The translations under genes and the position numbers were made by a program. Positions 39,915 through 51,720 of a stretch of 64,000 nt of DNA are shown here, in pieces. Where the stretch lies: contig JACBWW010000002.1 in assembly GCA_020086605.1 (NCBI GenBank), positions 30,990,475 to 31,054,474 of the forward strand, given 5' to 3'. The notes under the pieces were generated by a model that was given only the letters and a program-made list of their open reading frames with translations, made no database searches and was not told the DNA's origin. The DNA is from Lanius collurio. Its lineage: Eukaryota; Chordata; Aves; Passeriformes; Laniidae. Every line of letters begins with the position of its first letter. Positions within the stretch are counted from its first letter, which is position 1.

Positions 39915-40121
39915 CTGCTCCAAATAATGTAGTGACAGGTTGATATATTTGGCTTCTGTCAGTAAGTGGCCTCCAATTCCAGTCTTTGCAACACGTTCTG
40001 AACCAGCGAGGTCTACCAAATGCAACTTGGAGTGTCGGATGGTTGCAGATCCCGGTTCCTTGCTGGAGATGTGAATAGTGAAAATGCAGTGGGATCGGCT
40101 TGAGGCTTGATTCATTGGTGT
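39915..40121 (-). CDS. KIF6: KIF6 exon with switch I and switch II
   Basis: The exon has exactly 69 codons and is in phase 0 at both ends. It holds switch I, NQASSRSH (exon residues 4-11), and switch II, DLAGSER (exon residues 37-43). These coordinate Mg-ATP and pass the nucleotide state to the microtubule face. Between them, [20 protein letters not shown] is typical of KIF6, whereas KIF9 is different and longer here. The exon ends [20 protein letters not shown], the start of the relay helix alpha-4. The acceptor is ACTTGTAG/ACACCA and the donor is GAGCAG/GTAAAA. Serine replaces threonine in the human QASTRSH, restoring the commoner kinesin SSRSH form. All key residues are intact, so the motor is predicted to be an active ATPase. 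Confidence 0.97.
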
Positions 40122-41425
40122 CTACAAGTACAAGGCAAAAAGAACTCTCACTGTTAAGTGGATAAACAAAATTAGCTTTTTATAGCTCAATAATCTGGCA
40201 ACTGAAATCATCTGTCCAATTTTTTATCTATTGGACACGTAATAAATGTGCAAAAAAAACCCAAAAGGAGTTACATGCCATTCACACTCTGGAGAAATAC
40301 TTGAATAACTTTAATCTGGATAAATTGTACTGCAAACAATCAAGGTTGTTCCAAAATACTGTAACATTGAGTACATCAGCAAAGCAAGTTGCCTTACTAC
40401 ATGAGGAATACTAGAAAAAGGCACCTTGACTGGAGGGAAAGTCACCAACTCCTGATCTCTGAGAAGTTATTTACTTCCCCATGGGTGCACCAAATCTTCC
40501 TTTTTCTTTTCTGATAGGTAGATACCAGTGTAGCTAGGACTAGGACTTCCTATAAGGCTTCAAACTTTTGCATTATGACTTTTATTAAAAAATTTTACTT
40601 GGCAAAATCAGTACCATATTCTTAGGTGGCATGACAGAGTTTTCATAAAATATATGAATAAATATAGTTTGGCTTTAAAAATATATTTTTGGAAATAACT
40701 ACAGCCACACTTCCTTAACACATGGATATTCTTCATCAACTTTTACAAATGCTCAGTAGCATCATTTCAGAGGTTTTCTCAATGTATATGAAATACAGAA
40801 CTGAAAATTTTAAACAGCTCTCAGTTATTTAACTTTATATTTCAAATGACCATACGCCATCACACATGCATTTTTCTTAAAAAATCATATAAAATGTCTT
40901 TAATCACCTAAAGCACCTTTTGTTTAGTTGTATCAAGGTATTGTTAGAAACTTAAATCGAATAGAATTCCTCATTATCCCCATTTCATAAATGAATAAAG
41001 CTTTAGATTATAAATGGAGATTAAAGGTTTAGCATACAGATAGTATTTTTATTCATAAACTATGACAAGTATGACTACATTGTTTTCATGATATAAATGT
41101 TGGACTGCAGAAAAATAGACAAGCAAAATAATATTACTGAGTTAACAACTAAATCTATACTTATTTATAGCTGCTGAAAAAAAAGTAATTTAAAAATCCT
41201 GGTTATACTGCTTACATTAATCTCTTGTCTCTACTTCATTTCTCTGTTATTCTGGAGTAATTTTTAATGTAGGCATATCCTGTGATTCAGACCAGCTATA
41301 CCAAGATACTGCTTTTTTGCACATAGTCTGCTTTAGCATGCAACACTGTAGTTGTTAAAATTGCCTGCCCGTTGCAGGTATTGCTGTTTTATTAATCCAG
41401 AAAGCTCTTAATAGAAAGACTGCAA

Positions 41426-41576
41426 GGTGATCAGTCCTTTAACAGGAATAATATGGAAATAATATGGACAGCTATACTACTTGGTTCAACTGCCTCCATT
41501 TAAGCTTCCTTTTTTTGTTTTTTTCAGCCTTAATAGTGCCAGCCCAATAAAACTGGTTTTGGGAACAAATCCAGCT

Positions 41577-41612
<36 letters not shown>
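41426..41612 (+). mobile_element. Candidate truncated retrocopy with poly(A) tail and target-site duplication
   Basis: A 152-base segment (41426-41577) is followed by 35 consecutive A (41578-41612). AATAAA lies at 41546-41551, 26 bases before the A run, which is the spacing of a genuine mRNA 3' end. AAAGACTGCAA occurs directly before the segment (41415-41425) and GACTGCAA directly after the A run (41613-41620); the A's preceding it make the second copy ambiguous at its edge. This is the structure of a 5'-truncated reverse-transcribed RNA. I cannot identify the source transcript. A plain A-run expansion beside a chance repeat is the alternative. Confidence 0.55.
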
Positions 41613-41614
<2 letters not shown>

Positions 41615-44600
41615 CTGCAAACCATAGATATTTAACCTGGATCAGTTTCTTGATTCAGCCACAGCATAGCTGTAGAAAACAGTTGTGGTAGAATACCTGG
41701 AAATGGCAACATACAGCATAACAAGTAGGTAGTGTGCAGGAATAGCATACACTTGTAGCTGTTGGTGAAAATTCTGTAAGGAAATTTCAGCCCTAACACC
41801 ATTTTCTTTTGGGCTACTTTAACTAATAAAGGCAAGCTCAGAGGAAGAGGGAAAAGAATTTTGATTATTATTTTATACAGATGAAAAATTTTATAATTCA
41901 TGATCCTGTGAAATGAGCATCAGACTGCAGTCACATGCTATGCTGTCTTCAGAGGCAAGGCTGGGCAAATGAAGGGGAAGTGAGTTTTAATGTTGGAATG
42001 AAAATAAACAGGCTGAGGGAAAGGTGTCAAGCTAGAAAATACTCCGAAACTTACTTAAAATGCAGTTACACTAAGAAAAAGTTATGTGCTGTGAAAATAT
42101 ACTTTATTCAGCAATTCTGATTCCATGAATAATCAGAGCCAACTTCACTTATTTTACTAGGGCAGCTATGAATTTACTATTTGCAGCTCTGCTAAGCAGG
42201 ACCGAATATTTTATTTTTTCTAGCTCAAAATCCACAACAGAATTCATTTTAAGGACATTCTCCTTGACAGAACTTATATTAAGGCACATTTTGCCCTACA
42301 GACATGGCATTAGACACACTGTACTGCAGACAAGTCTAAGCCAGATCAAATATCAGTCAGGTCCAGCAGTGGAAGCACAAAGCAAACTCTGCTATGAAAG
42401 GAGCTGAAGAAATCATCATACTTCTGAACAAGCATTCTTACACAAACCTGAGTTTCACACTGCAGCAAAACCTCATGTATTTCAAAATGTGCTTTCAATC
42501 AGACCTGTTTAAATGGCAACAGAGGCAAAAAAATTTCAGATCATAAAAGAAAATAATTTCAGGGCTCTGAGTTCCAAAAGCACAGGGCAATACATGCTCT
42601 ACTAGGCTTTTACTGTCTGTTGCAATACACTAGCCACGACCTTATTTTGTGTGCTCCAAGTAGATTTGGCTGGACTAATCATTAGAAATTCCATTGTTTT
42701 TCTCTCCACAGCTTCTTTTACTCATGTAAATGAAAAAATGAATGAAGGTGATTTGGAAGTCATTGGCTAGAATCCCTGATATTTTTGTGAAGTCCTTCTT
42801 CAGAGTAGAATCATGGTTTAATCAAGATGCCAAGACTCCCTTTTGTAGTATGAGTCTCTCTCTGCTTTACAGATCCCATATATAGGAAGCTCTGTTAGAA
42901 CTCTTGCAGAAAGCCTAAAGCAATAAAAATTTAAACTGTTAAATGGGATGCAATCATGAATGTTAATTGCATAATCCTCCCATACTTTGCTACTTTTACC
43001 ACACAAGTAGATGCAACACACACAACAGAAATGATGATTTGTTGGCATCTCCAGTCCAAAAAAAAGCCCTTTTTCTGTTGTTTGGTTATTAGTTATCTTA
43101 CGTAGGCAACTTCTGAGTATCACCATTCATCTGTTTAGAAAGTTTGAAAACAGAAACAAATAAAATTTTCTGGACATTGTCTCAGAGACTACGAAAATGT
43201 TCCTTTAGTGGTTTTCGGAGTTCATTTTGGCTTTGTTAGCAGTATTCAAACCATATGTATATGAAATCATCCTCACACTAATTTGATGTGATGAAGAAAA
43301 AAAAAAAAGAAAGAGGGGAGTGGCCTGGTTCTCAGCAGATGGTTGCTATTGTGAGAGTTATATATAGAACAACTGATGAGCTGCAGTTGCTTACAAAGAA
43401 GTAATTTTTTCCAGGAATTCTGTGACATCATGAACCACATAAGCAGACTTCAGATGCTTCATGGTATCACGTGAACACTACAAAGGACTTAATGCCAGCT
43501 CATCTGTTGCCTCCCATTAGTGGCATGGTAAAGGACAAATTCAATAACATTTAGGATCATGACTTGGTAAAGCATCAGTGTTTCATTTGATCATGGAAAA
43601 TATGTACAAGGTGTATTTCAAGCCATACTAGCCAGGCTTGTTTTATTCCAGGACAAAAATATACCTGTGTTTGCTGAAATTAAATAAATTGTATAGAAGC
43701 TTTGTGACTTTAACTACTACATCTACTTATACAAAGGTTAAAAGAAGGAGGGTTCTACTTAAATGAGAATCTACAGCACTGTCATACTGCAAGAAGCTTC
43801 TGAGTTGAATGCTTCTTTCAAGGAATACAAGGTCAAGAAACATGCAAAAATTTGCTGGAACCTAAATTGTCTATCTTAATCTAATTCTTACCTATCTAAA
43901 GCCAGCAAAACATTCCAGGAATTCTTCCCTCTATAGGAATTTATGTATTTCCCAAACCCTTTATTTGTTACAGCTTCTATTATAAATGTTTTCACTAATA
44001 ATAGCCAGAAATGGATGCTACTGGTCTAAATAGAGTTCTTAATAATTGAGGACCTAAGAAAGAGAAAGTTTCTTAAATAGGACAAATGCATAGGAAAAGC
44101 TGTTTGAAAATCAGCACTAACAGAAGCTGCTTCTACCTGGAAGAATAATGTGTTGATTATGGCTGCCAAAACACTCTGACAGAGAAAATACATGAAAGAG
44201 TTCAGGACCATGGGGACAAAACAATTTTGCAGGTGATAAATGCAGTTGTTCAGCCCATATTGCAAACCATCTCCACCTGGTAACTAATACAGTTCCAGTG
44301 GAATCTTTTCTTACTTGAATCAAAATATTTAGACAGCAGAAGAACACAGTTTTCCTTTATGAGTGGATTAGTCACTAGCCAATGCATAAAGAAAGGCTAA
44401 TTCTGTGTTCACAGTTTTTTTGAGATAATGTCTCAGTGAAAAGGTACAAAATTTTCTTTTAAGGAGTGTTTCTTTTTCTTCTTAAGGTATTTTTGCTTTT
44501 GAACTTTTCAAAGAAGAGCAAGGAGGAAAAAAGTACTGATAACATCCAAGATTGATATCAAATCAATTTTCTCCAATCTCCTGCTACAGTCGGGGATATC

Positions 44601-46546
44601 TGCAGGGAGATGTTCCGACAGCTACAGTCATTTCACAGTTCAGATGGTATCTCTGTCTAATTAATATAAACTCCACCAGCCCCAACAGAAAGATGTTATA
44701 AGAAAGAGCCCATAATTGAAGAATAGGAGGTACCTGTCTTCATATCTGGTAGATGAGAAAGACCTCAATATATCTTTAGTTTACTTTCTAAATAATATGG
44801 TACAGGTGAAGGGGCTCCTCAGCTGTACTTAGGTACACTTCTCATAACTGAAATTGAAAAATTGTTGCTATGAAAATATAAGGATCAGAATAGGTGCAAT
44901 CACTTCCTGAAAGCAATACTTTATCTTTCCATATTTATGACAAGTACAGCTTCACAGTTACGCCATAGTAACTTCTAAACTCAGGTAACTTCAAAAATAA
45001 TTAATATTCCCTGGTGAAGATATTATTAAACCTTATGTTATAGAGTGCCTTTTATCCATATTAATCCCAAAGCATTTTAAGGATGATTCAAAGTAGTGCG
45101 TATGACCAGTGATTTTTTTACCACACATGGAAATGAAAGCACCTGTACTGATATGATGATGCCATTTGGTGCTAATATTACAATTTAACAGGTTTCTTGG
45201 AGTGGAATTAAATCAGTAAGTGACCAATGAGAAACCTAGGAAAGCAGAAAGTTGTAATTTCTTCTGGACAGCAGCACTAACACAGATACCATGCATTTTT
45301 GTCAAAAGCAACATTTAATCTCATATGCTCACACACTCAAATCCTATTTTTGCTATTTCATCCAATAAAAGATTCAGTCAAACACTACCAGTGACTTTCT
45401 AAATCAAGAGAATACTAATGTACAATAAATTCAAATAAAATTAATTCAATTCAGAGGTTACAAGTCAGTCCCTACAACTATCCTTAAACCTTTAAGTTTA
45501 ATTCTTTCTTGAAATAAACATTTAAACATTGCCAAAAGCCTACTGATTGTCCCAAGTGTACTTCAAACATTTTAAATGACATGACAAATTCTGTGTAGTA
45601 CACACTGTATCCCAAATTTAAAAAATGGAGTGCTATAGGTATAAAACTATGCACTAAAATATTTCCTTCCTCATTAAAACAACATACTTTTTCATTCAAG
45701 GAAAGATAAATTTTACCTGGACATTCAACTGCAGTGCTCAGACGTACTAATCTCAGAAAATGATTTTACAGTTTTGAAATTGCTGTGCATCCTTGGGAGG
45801 CTACCTTACTCTGCTGCTTTAACAGAACTACTAAAATCACTAAGAATTCTCAAAATCACAGAGATTTAGGCATGTTATTTCAGAAGATAAGGGTCATATG
45901 AGATTCCCATCACAAGAACTTAGAAAAGGCAACTTCAGCTGAAGATATATTAATAGTATACCACAACAGAATTGTTTGAGTAGATTGCCTAAATGACCAA
46001 ACACTTATTTCCACACAGGAGCTTTTTTAGATGCTGCTACCAACTGCTTATCTTGCAAATTAGATTTTTAGATCCTCAGCATGCATACTGAAATCATAAA
46101 GTTGTTTTAACAGATGAAAAATATAAAAAAACAGTTACGATTTTCTAACCTGTTGCTACAGATTCTTATGTATTCAAATGTAATGAGAAACTGATTCATT
46201 GGAAAACAAACAAAAATCTAGTCCTTACATTCAGCAGAGCTGCCAACAAAAGACTCAGCTTGTTTGGTTTTGATCTCTGCCTGTTTCTCTCTAGCAAAAT
46301 ATGAGACATAAAATTCCTTTTTGGATTTTTACATTATGAATTGTCTGTGCACAAATGTCTCCCATCTTACCATTTACACAACTTGTAGTGCCCATCAAAA
46401 CTAGAGCAAAGGACCAGTCCTACATTGTCTATTAAAGCAATCCTGAACAAATTAGATTAGTTTCCTTTACTTTCCTTGTCTTGGACTATATAGTTAGGTG
46501 TGGGAAAGAAGCATTCGGTTGTAAGATTTCCCTTAGGTTCTGACAT

Positions 46547-46596
46547 TGAATGAATGAATGAATGAATGAATGAATGAATGAATGAATGAATGAATG
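46547..46596 (+). repeat. (TGAA)n microsatellite
   Basis: Twelve and a half perfect TGAA units, likely length-polymorphic. Confidence 0.95.
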
Positions 46597-47644
46597 CTGT
46601 CTATAAAATACTTTTATTATTGTGATGAGGTTTTTTTTAGCACAATCAGTGATGAGGGAAAAATGCAAATCACAATTTAGACTGCATTAGTACAGGCAAT
46701 GCAAAAATTAAATTGTCATTCTCATTTTCAAAATAGTCTCTCTTCAAAGAAGGGTTACTCAGGGTTAAAGCATTAGAATGCAATTTTAGAGGCTACAGAT
46801 CTCAAATGTGATAAGAGTCACCTGAGTTTTTCCACAGCCAAACTCTTCATCATTTAAAAAAATGATTCAAGCATTTATTTTACTTTCTTTTCTACTTAGG
46901 TTTATTAATCTTGTGTCTTTTTCTTTAAAGTTGGCTTAAAAGGGTTCTAATCTTCAGAGGTCAGAAAGTATTATCATAACTCAAGGTTTAAAAATATGGA
47001 TCTCCAGAGAAGTCATGTTTTATGTCTTAAGTCCTCTTTCTTAGATCTTTAGATTAACACTTGTCTTCTCTATTACGCTTTGTCAAGTTCCTCCCCTCCA
47101 CACAGTATCAATTTTTCTATTTCAATACCATCAAGCAGTTCCTTGCCTCAATGTTCAGGTTTATGAGAAGTCCTTACATTGGTTATCTCTTGCCTTAACA
47201 TATTCCTATCTCCCAAAATGTAACCATTGAAACAGTCATCCTTGAGAAAGAGAATGGACATTTTTGCTGCCTATTTCTGTTTTTGCTTCTTCCCCTGTGT
47301 CCAGGTGTATGTGGTCATCCAGCAGAAACACAGAACTACCTGACTATTCATATACTCTAAGTGTCTTTCTTGTCAATTATTTATGATATACCCTTTTGGA
47401 GATACAAAGGAAGAAAACTCACAAAGTTCTAAAAGAGAATTACCTGTATTGTAGTAAAGACACATTGACAGTGCTCACATTATGCAATACACTTTTTATA
47501 TTTACATTCCATATCCAAGCACGAAGGAAGAAAAGAACCTTACAGATGTCAGATACAGAAACATTTCATTTGAATTTTTCAGAATCAGTAAAAACACACT
47601 CATGTTTGAATATTGGCACATATTTATTTTGAATTTCCTTTGAA

Positions 47645-47755
47645 CTACCGTTTGAGGGTTTGGGTTTTGGTGGGGTTTTTTATTTATTTGGTTGGTTTGG
47701 AGTTTTTTTGTTTGGTTTGGGGGGAGGGGTTATTTTGTTTTGTGTTTTTACACAC
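47645..47755 (+). repeat. G/T-rich low-complexity tract
   Basis: GGGTTTGGG, GGTGGGG and GGGGGGAGGGG runs among TTTGGTT units, nearly lacking A and C. It sits about 80 bases from a CR1 3' end. Confidence 0.8.
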
Positions 47756-47831
47756 ATCACCATGTGCTTATGCAATAAGCAGGAAAAAAAGAGGGGACTT
47801 ATATGAAATACGTCAAAGGCAATTTAGTGCT

Positions 47832-47985
47832 TAATCATAGAATCATAGAAGGGTTTGAGTGGGAAGGTACCTTAAAGATCATCTCATTCCAGCCTCCCAA
47901 CCCCATCACACTCCATGAGTAGGGACACCTTCCACTAGAACACGTTGCTCAGGACCCCATCCTACCTGATGTTGAACACTTCCAG
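47832..47985 (-). mobile_element. CR1 LINE 3' end fragment
   Basis: Antisense CR1 3' terminus: aatcatagaatcatagaagg (two copies of the terminal octamer, reverse-complemented), then ccttaaagatcatctcattc, tagggacaccttccactaga, ttgctcaggaccccatccta. 5'-truncated after about 150 bases; it lies about 360 bases below the KIF6 exon at 48341. Confidence 0.92.
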
Positions 47986-48340
47986 GGAAAAATTTCAGTG
48001 GGAATGTTTGACAGTGCTTTGTAAGGCCCTGTTTTCTTATCTTTACATGTCTGATACATGCCACATTCAAAAGTCAGTCTGTAGTTTACAAGAATTTTTG
48101 TATTCTACTTGTTTGAATTTCAGTGAGTTACGACATCAAGAACCACAGATCAGATCCACTAGGGAAAGCTATCACCAGAGAAATGCTTATTTAATATCCC
48201 TGTGGAAATATGTTCAAAAAGAGGATACTAATCTATCTCCAAGAACTTCTAAAATATACACCTTATTTGAGAGAGGAGGAGAGAGGTTTTTGACCATTTT
48301 AACTCTGGTGGTGTTAAGAAAGATTTGGAGCAAATCTCAC

Positions 48341-48470
48341 CTCAGCAATCATTCTGTTGGTGTCCCCAAAGAAGAGTAGATTTAAGGCTTCCTCTTCATT
48401 GGTTGCTTGCTGAAGAGACAAGTTTTTCAGATGAATGTTTTGATCAGAGTCTTCCATTATTGTCACTTTT
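48341..48470 (-). CDS. KIF6: KIF6 motor-domain exon (before switch I)
   Basis: The exon supplies one base to finish a proline codon and then 43 codons: KVTIMEDSDQNIHLKNLS, QQATNEEEALNLLFFGD, TNRMIAE. The pattern EEALNLLFxGDTNRMIAE is the helix leading to switch I in kinesin-9 proteins (other kinesins have a G...NR.. equivalent). The acceptor is TTCCATGTAG/AAAAGTG and the donor is GCTGAG/GTGAGA. It ends in phase 0, matching the start of the switch I exon. The frame runs open upstream of the acceptor for about 20 more codons, but those have no kinesin similarity and follow an AG, so I set the exon edge at 48470. A CR1 fragment lies about 0.4 kb downstream in the next intron. Confidence 0.96.
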
Positions 48471-49726
48471 CTACATGGAAGATAAAAACAACAAATGAAA
48501 CCTAGATTTTTAATGTGATATTGTTCCATACTTTCATTTTGATTGCACCTAAAAGGTGAAATCTAAAACTCAAATGCAATCATAATGAAAGAATTAAAAC
48601 ATAAATGATACACGTTAAAGGAAGTATTAATTTCTTTTTTTCCTGTCACCCCCTTTTTAATATGAAATTCCTCTGTTATTATAAAATTTCACATAGAAAA
48701 GGAATATAAGAAAACTATAAGTTCTAGAGAAAGCTTTGGGATTTTTATTTTTTGAGATATAGTAAAATCTCAAGAGAAAGAAGTTAGATACATCATCACA
48801 AACAAATAATGCATCAGGGTTTGTTTGCTGTTACCAAGTACAGATGACACATAATGCATAACATAACTTTGATGTACAAATAGGCATGGAATATTTCAGA
48901 ATCAACATGTCTGTAGCCAAGATGTTTCTAATAACTTTGCATTTATCAAGATTGTTTCTCTTTTCATTCTTCTTAAGTGGTAGTAACTGCAACTGTAAAT
49001 TATCCCTTTCTTAAATTAAAAGCAAGCAAACAGAATGATTTAATTTATTTCCACTGTTAGAAATATTCTTAGTTCCACTTCTATAAGACTTAAAGTTCCC
49101 AGAAAGAAATTGGATGCAAGTAGCGAGGATATGGCAAAAGGTCCATAAGACTTGCTAAATATTACTGAAAATCCTTTTCACTTCTTTAAATAGTCCTTTA
49201 ACATAAGAATCTTGTCCCTTTTGAAATGGTTACTGAGAATTAAACTTTATTGGCATTACTGAGTAGCCATTAGAGTCTCCTCAATTGGGACATTCTATAG
49301 TATCCAACATGGAGACCAAGTAGTTGCCTCACTGGATTCAGAAAACTCCCAGAGAAAAGAATCTATTAAAATGGAAGTACACTAAATCTGAGGATGACTA
49401 ACATGTTCTTCAGGGTGAATTATATGTTCTGATACAATTTAAAACATGCAAATTAGAACTTTTAAAAAGATGGAAGTTGTTGTTTTTATTTAAACTTTAA
49501 TTTAAATCTTTATTTTATGTGTAAATATAGATAATACTTTCTATCTATACATATACACCTATATGTGTACATATTAGTATATAAATATTTTTTCATGTTC
49601 TTCAAGATAAACCACAAGAGGGAGTATGGGGCTTGAGTTTTTATCAGTAGGTAGTTCTTGAATGTTAATTTCTTCAAGTTGCTTCAAAACCAGAGAGATT
49701 GGGTTTTGTTCTGTTTTGCTTGCCTT

Positions 49727-49747
49727 CCCCCCCCCCCCCCCCCCCCC
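49727..49747 (+). repeat. C21 mononucleotide run
   Basis: Twenty-one uninterrupted C, then ACCCCC. Long poly(C) is rare and unstable, and error-prone in sequencing. Confidence 0.92.
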
Positions 49748-51409
49748 ACCCCCTCCTCCAAAAAAAACCTGACAGAACCAAATCAAGCATCAAAGCAGCA
49801 TTCCCTAGTATTACTCTTAGATATTGTGGGAGTATTGTGGGAGCAGTTCACAGTCTGATGGCCAAAATATTCAAATGGACATACAGAAATAATTTTAATA
49901 CACTGCAACACACTCACTCTCTTCAAGAAAAATTGCATGTAAATTACACACAAAGTTTCTTTAGTACTCATAACAACTGCTTTTCCAAGTATGATTGCCT
50001 CCCACTGTCAGCCTTATTTCTGTGTGGTGTTATAAGACATTTCTAATACAATCAAAACTCAACATCCTCATTCAAAGCATAAACCCCAGAGTACAATTCT
50101 GCTCTTACAGGTCAAACCTTTGATAATGCCAAGTTGTATTCTGTCTGCAATTCCATCTCTGTGTGCACCAAACATTAAAGCCCAGAGTGGTTCTCATTAC
50201 AGTGTGACACTGTGACTAGTTTTAATATTTTGAAATAGCATGTTAAGTATCCTCTACCTATTTTTATAATTTAGGAAAACACTATTGTTTTATTATGCAC
50301 ATTTGGCATAGTGTTTAAACTTATAAGAATCTTCTCAGTCTACTCTTTGGCCAATGATGATAAAAATTTCCAAAAAATTAAGATAGTAGTTTGGACAAAA
50401 AACTCTGGAGGATTATTATATTAGACAGGAAAGAGTGGGGACATCACAAAACAGCAACAGCTTCCTATACAAGGGCCTTGCAACTATTAGGAATATTTCC
50501 AAATGGAAACCTAAATTTGCAAATCTAGAGAGGCATCTACCAAAACTTCCTCAGAAAGGTATGTTCCAAAATGACAACAAAATTATTTATTTTACAGTTC
50601 TATAAAGTTAATGTATAATATGATAATAATTATGAGAAAACTTTCTCTATATTATTGAAATCTTTAAATTTCATAGCCCTAATTCGGACTTTGTACTGGA
50701 AAAAACTCTGTTAAGTCTCTAGAATTGAAGAATTCTATAATAATCTCAAACACTTTATAAACTTTTAAAAATGAATCATAATGATGCAAAAAAATAACGT
50801 ATGAAAATACATTACTTTTATGACAATAAATGAGCAGGGTATAGTGATATTACTTCATTGTGAGGAGACGACACAGCCAATAATAAATTTAGGAAAAAGA
50901 TAAAAAGAGAAAAGCAGCAAGTGTGCATCTTGGAGTCTGTCCAGAAGAACAAAATGAATTAGTGGATACATATAGGTAATGTTTTGTAAAACTGAAAGGA
51001 ACTTTAGATTTAAGAAAGAATGGTCAGGATAATCATCCTCTGTATCATCCCCAAAACATGATCTTTTTGAAGTACAACTCCTTGAATACCACAACAGAGG
51101 ACAAAGCCAATACTTATTCAAGAGGCAAGGTCACAAAGTTACTCAGCTACCAGCACAACTTTCAACAGCACACAGGTTTGATTTTCCATTCAAGTAGAGA
51201 CCTAGAGCATAATCTCCTTATGAGACATGGCAGAACTATGAGAAGAGTAAGTGCTCATGCAGACTTGCTTGATATGTCACATTGTGATAGGAAATTCTTC
51301 CCACTCTCTCCAGTGGACTCTGTTTTGAGACAACAAAAACACATTTGGGCTGTTCTGGATGTTACAGATGTGACTGGGACACTTTTACACATTTAGGAGT
51401 CAATGATTT

Positions 51410-51720
51410 GTGTAACAGTGAACCTGAACAGGCACAGCCTGTGAGGTGCTGCACAGATCCCTTCGCTGCAGGATGAATTCAATAAGTTCCCAGGAGAGCA
51501 CTCTCTAGAATGAAACTGTTTCCTTGCAATAAAATTATCCAAATACTCAAAAGAGCAAAAGGGAGATGCTCTCTCCATGGCCAGGAGCTGTACTGCTCTG
51601 TGCGGTGCGTCGTGGGGAAATCCATTCGGGCCCTGTTCAAAGCTGCAGGAATGCAGGGCACCCAGCACCTGCTGGGATTTAGCTGCCACCTGTATTCCTC
51701 CTCTTAGTCTATCTTGCCAA
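51410..51720. other. GC-richer unidentified block
   Basis: About 300 bases with noticeably higher G+C and several CpG (for example gcggtgcgtcgtgggg) inside an AT-rich intron. A minus-strand frame of 98 codons (51689-51393) crosses it, but I recognise no protein in it. It could be an old LTR remnant or a regulatory element; I cannot decide. Confidence 0.35.

Larger units (their letters stand above)
40122..48340 (-). other. KIF6 intron (8.2 kb)
   Basis: Bounded by GCTGAG/GTGAGA and TTGTAG. Contains the poly(A)-tailed insert at 41426-41612, a TGAA microsatellite at 46547-46596, a G/T-rich tract at 47645-47755 and a CR1 3' fragment at about 47832-47985. No nested gene recognised. Confidence 0.85.

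Noticed and set aside
47945..48379. 144-codon + strand frame
   Set aside because: It begins in antisense CR1 sequence and ends antisense to a KIF6 exon; a shadow.
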